Assembly: GCF_008710035.1 (NCBI RefSeq)
Contig: NZ_VYKI01000029.1
Location: 1-42,960 of the forward strand
Source of the DNA: Stenotrophomonas cyclobalanopsidis
GTDB taxonomy: Bacteria; Pseudomonadota; Gammaproteobacteria; Xanthomonadales; Xanthomonadaceae
DNA: 42,960 nucleotides
Direction of reading: 5' to 3'
Position 1 is the first letter of the stretch. Every line of letters starts with the position of its first letter. A model generated the notes under the pieces. It made no database searches and had not been told where the DNA came from. It was given only the letters and a program-made list of their open reading frames with translations. A program made the translations under genes and the position numbers. This document shows, piece after piece, positions 30,390-36,673 of the stretch.

Positions 30390-31172
30390 CTACTTCCGCG
30401 GCAGGTAAGTCACCAGCGAAAGATCGTGCCGGCTCTCCGGCACCAGCGCCACGTACTGCAGGTCCAGCAACCCGCGCGTGGGATGCATCAGCTTCTTCGC
30501 CCCCTCGTCGAAACGACGGACGTCATGCTCCGGCCACCACAGGCGGAACTGCTCGCTCTGCGCCGAAATGTCCTCGGCCAGCGCCAGGAACGGCGCCTTG
30601 TCCGGCGCCTGCGCCATCGCCGCACGGAACCCGGCCAGCAGACCGCGGCTCATTTCTTCCCAGTTGAGGATGCGTTCGCGGTAAGGCGCGTACAGGAACA
30701 TCAGCCACAGCGTGTTCCGCTGGTTCGACGGGAACTGGCTGTAATCCACGAACAGGTCGGCGATGGCCTCGTTCCAGGCCAGGATGTCGAAGCGCGTGTT
30801 GCGTACGTAGGCCGGGATCGACTGCATCGCCTCCACCAGCTGGCGCAGGCCGTCGGTCACGCTTTCGTCCGGCGATTCCAGCGGCACCCCGTAACCGGAC
30901 AACGCGAAGGCATACGCGCGCTCGTCATCGCTCAGGCGCAGCACCTTGGCCAGGCGCTCAAGCACTTCGGGCGAGGCACGTACTTCGCGGCCCTGCTCGA
31001 TCCAGGTGTACCAGCTGACACTGACCCCGATGGCCAGCGCCACTTCCTCGCGCTTGAGGCCCGGGGTGCGCCGACGCCCGGCCGGCAGGCCAAGCGTGGC
31101 GGGGTCGACACGGGCGCGGCAGGCTTTCAGGAAGCCGCCCAGTTCCTTGCGTTCACTCTCGCTGCGCATCAT
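30390..31172 (-). CDS. XRE-family regulator with MmyB-like ligand-binding domain
   Basis: 260 residues. The N-terminal helix-turn-helix (LKREEVALAIGVSVSWYTWIEQGRE) is preceded by RRTPGLKREEVA, typical of the MmyB group. The C-terminal domain (RFDILAWNEAIADLF, then WWPEHDVRRFDEGAKKLMHP) matches the MmyB-like PAS-type domain that may bind fatty acids or related ligands. Start ATG is at 31172, with a second ATG one codon later. It is alone on its strand between repeats, downstream of prfB and upstream of the palindromic elements. Its target is unknown; regulators of this type often control an adjacent dehydrogenase gene, so the SSADH operon is a candidate. Confidence 0.87.
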   Translation of the reverse strand: MMRSESERKELGGFLKACRARVDPATLGLPAGRRRTPGLKREEVALAIGVSVSWYTWIEQGREVRASPEVLERLAKVLRLSDDERAYAFALSGYGVPLESPDESVTDGLRQLVEAMQSIPAYVRNTRFDILAWNEAIADLFVDYSQFPSNQRNTLWLMFLYAPYRERILNWEEMSRGLLAGFRAAMAQAPDKAPFLALAEDISAQSEQFRLWWPEHDVRRFDEGAKKLMHPTRGLLDLQYVALVPESRHDLSLVTYLPRK

Positions 31173-31191
31173 CGCTACCGCCGCACGTGTT

Positions 31192-31260
31192 GTAGCGTCG
31201 AGCCATGCTCGACGGATCTGCTACTGCGCCAACAGCAGCCGAGCATGGGCTCGGCTCTAC
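31192..31260. repeat. Pair of GTAG-type REP elements (TCGAGC and GCCGAGC arms)
   Basis: GTAGCGTCGAGCCATGCTCGACGG (31192-31215) faces an inverted GCCGAGC copy ending CTAC (31236-31260). The pair lies between the start of the XRE gene and the end of prfB, at the second border of the block inserted between prfB and lysS. Confidence 0.85.
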
Positions 31261-31326
31261 CGGAAGCGTGGTTAGCCACCCTCGGCATTGCGCACAAGGG
31301 CGATGACATCCGCGCAGGCGCCTGGA

Positions 31327-32452
31327 TCAGGCATCGATGCGCTTGGAACCCACGGCCAGGCCGGCCTTCAGGCTGGCCTCGACGAACTCGTCCAGGTCAC
31401 CGTCGAGCACCTTCTGCGTGTCTGAACGCTCGATGCCGGTGCGCAGGTCCTTGATACGGCTCTGGTCGAGCACGTAGTTGCGGATCTGGCTGCCCCAGCC
31501 GATGTCGGACTTGGTGGCTTCCACCGCGTCCTTCTCGGCGTTGCGCTTCTGGATCTCCAGCTCGTACAGCTTGGCGGCCAGCATCTTCATCGCGTTGTCG
31601 CGGTTCTGGTGCTGGCTGCGGCCGGTCTGGCATGCCACGACGATGTTGGTCGGGATGTGGGTGATACGCACCGCCGATTCGGTCTTGTTCACGTGCTGGC
31701 CACCGGCACCGGACGAACGGTACACGTCGGTACGCAGGTCGGCTGGGTTGATGGTGATATCGATGTTGTCATCGATTTCCGGCGACACGAACACCGAGGT
31801 GAAGCTGGTGTGGCGGCGGTTGTCCGAGTCGAACGGCGACTTGCGCACCAGGCGGTGCACGCCGGTCTCGGTCTTCAGCCAGCCATAGGCGTAATCGCCT
31901 TCCACGCGCAGCGTCGCCGACTTGATGCCGGCCACGTCGCCGCCGGAAACTTCCATCAGCTCGGTCTTCCAACCGCGCGATTCGCACCAGCGCAGGTACA
32001 TGCGCAGCAGGATTTCCGCCCAGTCCTGGGCTTCGGTACCACCGGCACCGGCCTGGATGTCGACGAACGCGGCGGCATTGTCCATTTCGCCGGAAAACAT
32101 GCGCTGGAATTCCAGCTTCTCGACGTGCGCCTGGTGCTTGTCCAGATCGGCGACCACGGCCAGGGCGGTATCTTCGTCCTGTTCGGATTCAGCCAGTTCC
32201 AGCAGTTCGGTCGCATCGGTCAGGCCGTCGAGCACCGCGGCGATGCCGCCCACGGTCTTCTCCAGGCTGGAGCGTTCACGGCCCAGGTTCTGCGCGTATT
32301 CGGCATTGTTCCAGACGTCGGGGCTTTCCAGCTCCCGCGTTACTTCCTCGAGACGCTCTTTCTTGGCGTCGTAGTCAAAGATACCCCCTGAGCGACACCA
32401 CACGATCGGTCAGATCGGTGATGCGCTGGCGGACAGGATTCAGTTCGATCAT
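31327..32452 (-). CDS. prfB: Peptide chain release factor 2, with programmed +1 frameshift
   Basis: RF2 reads UGA and UAA stop codons. The first part (MIELNPVRQRITDL...RGYL) runs from ATG 32452 to an in-frame UGA at 32375-32377. Reading then shifts +1 at CTT TGA C into DYDAKKERLEEV. The shift site is preceded by AGGGGG (32384-32389), the internal Shine-Dalgarno known from prfB autoregulation. The GGQ motif (GAGGQHVNKTESAV) and the RF2 recognition tripeptide SPF (KSPFDS) are present. An ATG at 32464 is an alternative start. The full product is about 375 residues. Confidence 0.95.
32374..32389 (-). promoter_or_regulatory. RF2 programmed frameshift site
   Basis: On the minus strand AGGGGG, TAT, CTT TGA C: an internal ribosome-binding-like sequence three bases before the slippery CTT and the UGA stop followed by C. 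This is the conserved autoregulatory signal of prfB, where low RF2 favours the shift. Confidence 0.95.
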
Positions 32453-32633
32453 GTCGGCGGTCATGCACTAGATAGATGACTGCCAATGATACCGCAGGCT
32501 CCCTCCCCCGCGCGAGGCAGGACGGGTCCTGTGGCACCGCTTCACATCCGTCCACATCATCCCGGTAGACTTCCCGACCGCCGCGGGAACAGGGGCCACG
32601 CGGACCATCCCAACCCCAAGGAGCACCAATTCA

Positions 32634-33374
32634 ATGACGAGCCTCCGTTCCACCCTGTGCCTGGCCGCCTGCCTGCTCGCCGCCAACGCCTCGGCCATCG
32701 ACCTGAAGAGCCTGAGCAGCACCGGCCTGAAGGCAGGCAAGGCGCTGACCCTGTCCGACGCCGAGGTCTCCCAGGCGGCCGATCAGGCGTGCGCCTACAT
32801 GGACAAGGAAAACCAGGTGGTGACCGGCAACGATCCCTATGCCCAGCGCCTGGCCAAGATCACCCAGGGCCTGGCCAACGAAGACGGGCTGAACCTGGAC
32901 TTCAAGGTCTACCACACCGCCGACGTCAACGCCTGGGCCATGGCCAACGGCTGCGTGCGCGTCTACACCGGCCTGATGGACATGGCCAGCGACGACGAGA
33001 TCCGAGGCGTGATCGGCCATGAAATCGGCCATGTGAAGCTCGGCCACAGCAAGTCCAAGATGCGCACCGCCCTGCTCGCTTCGGCGGGTCGCGAGGGACT
33101 GGCCGCGTCCGGCAACGGCAACCTGACCCAGCTCAGCCAGGGCCAGCTCGGTGAACTGGGCGAGAGCTTCATCAACGCCCAGTTCTCGCAGAAGGAAGAG
33201 AGCGCTGCCGACGAGTACGGCTATCAGTTCATGAAGCGCCACAGCTACGACCCGGCTGCCCTGGCCAGCATGTTCCGCAAGCTGTCCAGCAAGGGCGGCC
33301 TGATGTCCTCGCATCCCGGGTCGGATGCCCGCGCCGCGCGTATCGAGTCGATGATCAAGAAGGACAGGAAGTAA
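32634..33374 (+). CDS. Periplasmic M48-family metalloprotease (LoiP/YcaL-like)
   Basis: 246 residues. The Sec signal peptide MTSLRSTLCLAACLLAANASA lacks a lipobox Cys at the cleavage site. The zinc site is HEIGH (His129, Glu130, His133) with the third ligand Glu189 in ESAADEYG. Small secreted M48 peptidases of this type act in outer-membrane or periplasmic quality control. AAGGAG lies 10 bases before the ATG. It is convergent with the LytTR gene across a shared hairpin. Confidence 0.88.
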   Translation: MTSLRSTLCLAACLLAANASAIDLKSLSSTGLKAGKALTLSDAEVSQAADQACAYMDKENQVVTGNDPYAQRLAKITQGLANEDGLNLDFKVYHTADVNAWAMANGCVRVYTGLMDMASDDEIRGVIGHEIGHVKLGHSKSKMRTALLASAGREGLAASGNGNLTQLSQGQLGELGESFINAQFSQKEESAADEYGYQFMKRHSYDPAALASMFRKLSSKGGLMSSHPGSDARAARIESMIKKDRK

Positions 33375-33381
33375 TCCGCAG

Positions 33382-33407
33382 GCGGGCGGGCCTCCAGGCC
33401 CGCCCGC
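33382..33407. terminator. Bidirectional hairpin between the M48 and LytTR genes
   Basis: A perfect 11-bp stem GCGGGCGGGCC / GGCCCGCCCGC with loop TCCA sits exactly between the two convergent stop codons. There is no T tract on either side. Confidence 0.6.
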
Positions 33408-34291
33408 TCAGGATCCGCCCAGCGCCTGCCGCAGCAGCGGCAACTGCCGCCGGCTGCACGGCACCTTCGCGCCGTCAGCCATGTGCAGCAGGGCCTCGCC
33501 GCCGTCCAGCGGCTCGATCGAACGCAGCTGGCCGCGGTGGATCAGCCAGCTGCGGTGCGGACGCAGGAACACGGCCGGATCCAGCCGCTGCTCCAGCACC
33601 GCCATGGTGATGCGCAGCGGGTAGTCGTGGCCGCGAACCCGCAGGTTCACGTAGTTGCCGGCGGCCTGGGCGTACTCCACATCGCCGGTGGCGACCAGGA
33701 ACTCCTTGCCCAGCTTGCGCACCAGGAAGTGCTGCGGGCGCTCGACCGGTTCAACCGGAGGACCGTCGTCGGGCGTTGCCAGCAGGTGCGCCTCACCCTG
33801 GCGCTGGCGGCCAAACCAGGCCACCGCATGCACGGCAATCACCAGCAGGCTGTAGGTCTGCACGTCCTTGAAGAACTCGTAGAACCACTGCGCCGGCCAG
33901 TCGCCATAGGTGTAGTGCTGACCAATCAAGGAAAAGGCCAGCTTGCGCAGCAGGACCATGGCGCTGACGTGCAGCAGCCACCAGGCAATGCCACCCAGCA
34001 CATAGACACCGATCCGGCGGCGCCAGGTGTCGGCATGGAGTGGCCAGCGCCGTGCGGCCGCATGCAACAGCGCCAGCAGGCCGAGGCTGGCCAGCGCACT
34101 GCTGAACTCCTCAACCGAGGTCGCCCCGCCAGGAAGGCCTCGCCGTCCCGCACCGCCCGCATCCACTTGACCAGCACATTGGCGACCGCAGTGCCCAGGA
34201 ACAGCGCTGCCCAGAACGCAGCGGTCAGCACAGGGCGATGGGGCCGCTCTGCAACAGGGGCGGACAACGCCGCCGTATCTTCATTTTCCAT
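33408..34291 (-). pseudogene. Membrane-anchored LytTR regulator, disrupted by an apparent -1 frameshift
   Basis: From ATG 34291 the protein reads MENEDTAALSAPVAERPHRP and a first membrane segment (AFWAALFLGTAVANVLVKW), then RDGEAFLAG. There the frame breaks at a run of four C on the plus strand (34124-34127). The other frame continues with SVEEFSSALASLGLLALLHAA, two or three more membrane segments and a C-terminal LytTR DNA-binding domain (FLVRKLGKEFLVATGDVEYAQAAGNYV, RSWLIHRGQL). One extra G on the coding strand would join them into about 294 residues. A GTG start at 34166 could still give a 252-residue product without the first segment. Sequencing error is an alternative explanation. It is divergent from an acyltransferase. 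Confidence 0.65.
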
Positions 34292-34384
34292 CCCGCCATT
34301 GTTGCCCATCCGGCCCCGCGCGCATCCGCCATTGGTCCCTGCCACCCCACCATTGGCCCCAACGCGGCCACCATTGCGCCCCTC
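34292..34384. promoter_or_regulatory. Four phased CCATTG repeats between LytTR and acyltransferase genes
   Basis: CCATTG occurs at 34296, 34329, 34350 and 34371, in the wider pattern CC-[GA]-CCATTG-NN-CCC. The last three are exactly 21 bp apart (two helical turns) and the first is 33 bp away (about three turns). LytTR proteins bind paired direct repeats with about 21-22 bp centre spacing, so this is a good candidate for the regulator's own sites. Confidence 0.55.
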
Positions 34385-34444
34385 CCGCTGGCGTCCAGGG
34401 CCTGGCAGGCGGAGGCTGCAGCTTCTTTCCGATGCCCGCCGCCC

Positions 34445-35650
34445 ATGCACCGTCGCCACGATCTGGACACCCTTCGCATCGCCGCCTTTGCGCTGCTGAT
34501 CCTCTACCACGCCGCCATGGCTTATGTGGCCGGCTGGGATTTCCACCTCAAGAGCGCTTACACCGCCGAATGGCTGCAATGGCCGATGATCGCGATGAAC
34601 CGCTGGCGGATGCCGCTGCTGTTCGCCATCAGCGGCATCGCCCTGGGCCTGTCACTGCCCGAGCATGGACGAGTGCGCAGCACGCTGCGCCGCTGCTGGC
34701 GCCTGTTGTTGCCACTGCTGTTCGGCATCGTCGCGGTGGTGTCCCTGCAGGCCTACTACGAAGCTCTGGACAAGGGCGATGTAGCACCGGGGCTGGCCCA
34801 GTTCCTGTGGCGCTACTGGCAGTTCAAACCTTGGCCTGGCGCACATTTCACCGGCGCCGAGTTCGGCTTTACCTGGAACCACCTCTGGTACCTGGCCTAC
34901 CTGCTGCCCTACACCGTGCTGGCGGTGGTGCTGGCCAGCCTGCTGCGCCCGATGCGCAAGGTGCTGCCCACGTGGCAGCTGAGTGACCGCCTGCTGGGCG
35001 GGATGCTGGTGGTACTGCCGGTGACCTGGCTGTCTTGGGCAGTGCTGGTCGTGCTGCCGCGCTGGCCGCCGACCCATGCACTGGTGAACGACGCCTATGT
35101 GCATGCCGAGTCGCTGCCGCTGTTCCTGGGCGGCTTCCTGGCGGCACGCTGGCAGCGTGGCTGGGAGCTGCTGGTGCGCGGGCGCCGACTGACCCTGGCG
35201 CTGGCCGTGCTGGGGCTGTGCCTGGAACTGGGCATCCGCGCACTGGCCCGGCTGCCGCACGTGGGCGATCTCGACGCCTGGGTACTGGCACTGCCGTGGG
35301 CCCAGACCGAACGCGTCGGCCGCGCGCTCTATACCTGGTGCATGCTGCTGGCGCTGTTCGGCTGGGCCCGGGTGCTGCTGTCCCGCCCGTGGCCAGGCCT
35401 GGGCTATTGCCGGGAGGCGGTGTTCAGCTGGTACATCCTGCACCAGACCGTGCTGATCGCGCTGCTGTATGCACTGCGCCCACTGCAACTCGGCCCATGG
35501 CTGGAACCTTCCCTGCTGGTGGCCGGCACCGTTGGCGGCTGCCTGCTCATCCACGAACTGCTCATCCGTCGCGTGCGCTGGCTGCGCCCGCTGTTCGGCC
35601 TGCGCAACGACGCGTCATCGCTGCCCGTGGCACGTGTTGCACCGGTGTAG
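34445..35650 (+). CDS. Membrane acyltransferase (acyltransferase family 3)
   Basis: 401 residues with about ten hydrophobic segments. The start MHRRHDLDTLRIAAFALLILYHAAM has the Asp-Arg and His motifs of the OafA/OpgC-like acyltransferase 3 family, which modifies sugars or lipids at the inner membrane. The ATG at 34445 was chosen because the family motif begins at once; a much longer N-terminal extension has no family similarity. It is divergent from the LytTR regulator. The stop codon TAG (35648-35650) is the TAG of a GTAG repeat, so the last residues may have been changed by repeat insertion. The substrate is not known. Confidence 0.8.
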   Translation: MHRRHDLDTLRIAAFALLILYHAAMAYVAGWDFHLKSAYTAEWLQWPMIAMNRWRMPLLFAISGIALGLSLPEHGRVRSTLRRCWRLLLPLLFGIVAVVSLQAYYEALDKGDVAPGLAQFLWRYWQFKPWPGAHFTGAEFGFTWNHLWYLAYLLPYTVLAVVLASLLRPMRKVLPTWQLSDRLLGGMLVVLPVTWLSWAVLVVLPRWPPTHALVNDAYVHAESLPLFLGGFLAARWQRGWELLVRGRRLTLALAVLGLCLELGIRALARLPHVGDLDAWVLALPWAQTERVGRALYTWCMLLALFGWARVLLSRPWPGLGYCREAVFSWYILHQTVLIALLYALRPLQLGPWLEPSLLVAGTVGGCLLIHELLIRRVRWLRPLFGLRNDASSLPVARVAPV

Positions 35651-35747
35651 AGCCGAGTCCACACTCGGCTGCTTTGGCCCGGTCCTGTAGAGCCGAGCCC
35701 ATGCTCGGCTGCTCCGGTCGTGAGCCGAGCATGGGCTCGGCTCTACC
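35647..35747. repeat. Cluster of three GTAG-type REP elements (GCCGAGC arm)
   Basis: Copies lie at 35647-35671 (+), 35687-35712 (+) and 35722-35747 (-). The first overlaps the stop codon of the acyltransferase. The last ends 9 bases before the first usable ATG of the PAP2 gene. Confidence 0.85.
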
Positions 35748-35756
35748 TGGCTGCTG

Positions 35757-36551
35757 ATGGCCTGCGCCACCCATCCGATCAAGCAGAGCGCCGCCCTGCC
35801 CCGCCCCTCCGATGTGGATGCAGCGGTGCTGGACAAGGGCGAGCCGTCGCACCCGTTCGTGGTCGATGGTGGCGGCCACACGTTCTGGGCATTGCCCGAT
35901 GCGCAGGCCACCGCGATGCTGCGGGCGCAGCCGCACGCCGACTATGGCTTCAACAGCGGCCACGTCGGCATCACCACGGCGGCGGGCGTTGCCCTGCTGC
36001 TGGCGTTCGGCATCCGCCGCAGCGGGCTGCGCTGGACACTGGTGCTTGGCTGGCCCCTGCTGATGGCGATCTCGCGCATGTATCTGGGTCGGCATTTCCT
36101 GGCCGATGTACTGGCCGGTTGGTTGATAGGTCTCGGCGTCGCTCTGCTGGCGTGGCAGTTGATGCCTGGGCTGCGTGGAAAACGGCGCTGGAAGCTGCCG
36201 GTGCTGCTGGGCCTGGGCGTGGCGTTGTCGTGGGCCTCGTTGTGGACGCCCCTGGTGCCGTTGGGTGAAGCCTCGCGCCTGCTGGCACTGGCCCTCCTGG
36301 TGGGCTGGCTGCAGTGGCGCGGCTGGCCGGTCGATCCGCAGGGCGTGGTGCAACGGGTACTGAGAGTGCTAGGCGTGGTGGTGGTCTATCTGCTGGCGCG
36401 GCCGGCCATCGAATGGCTGGCCTACAGAATTCCTCTGCCGGATGCGCCGATCACCGAGCTGCTGTGGCACACCGTCGGCACGTTGTTGATCCTTGGCGGT
36501 GGCATTGCGCTGGCGCGGTGGATTCCGCGCCAGCGCAATGCCGCCCAGTAG
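35757..36551 (+). CDS. PAP2-family phosphatase, apparently missing its N-terminal membrane part
   Basis: 264 residues. The three PAP2 active-site motifs are intact: KQSAALPRP (residues 9-17), FNSGH and SRMYLGRHFLAD. These enzymes remove phosphate from lipids or undecaprenyl pyrophosphate at the membrane. Motif 1 begins at residue 9, whereas relatives have two or three membrane segments before it. In frame upstream only WLL precedes the ATG before repeat sequence and a stop at 35721, and no ribosome-binding site is seen. The 5' end was probably lost at the repeat cluster. The stop TAG (36549-36551) is again part of a GTAG repeat. The rest of the protein has about five membrane segments. Confidence 0.65.
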   Translation: MACATHPIKQSAALPRPSDVDAAVLDKGEPSHPFVVDGGGHTFWALPDAQATAMLRAQPHADYGFNSGHVGITTAAGVALLLAFGIRRSGLRWTLVLGWPLLMAISRMYLGRHFLADVLAGWLIGLGVALLAWQLMPGLRGKRRWKLPVLLGLGVALSWASLWTPLVPLGEASRLLALALLVGWLQWRGWPVDPQGVVQRVLRVLGVVVVYLLARPAIEWLAYRIPLPDAPITELLWHTVGTLLILGGGIALARWIPRQRNAAQ

Positions 36552-36673
36552 ATCCACGCCATGCGTGGATGAACCGGCTGAGGTAGCGCCGGGCCATGCC
36601 CGGCGGACGCGGAGGATTCCACGCAGCCACGCATGGCGGGGCTCTCCTTCGCTGGGCATGGCCCAGCGCTACC
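36548..36673. repeat. Three GTAG-type REP elements between PAP2 and VIT genes
   Basis: GTAG-ATCCACGCCATGCGTGGAT (36548-36571, +), GGTAG with GCCGGGC arms (36582-36606, +) and an inverted GCTGGGC copy ending CTACC (36650-36673). The first supplies the PAP2 stop codon. The last supplies the stop codon of the VIT-domain gene on the other strand. Confidence 0.85.

Noticed and set aside
32375..32452. prfB read as a broken gene or a shorter gene starting at 32403
   Set aside because: The in-frame UGA lies in the standard AGGGGG/CTT TGA C signal for programmed +1 frameshifting, so the gene is intact.
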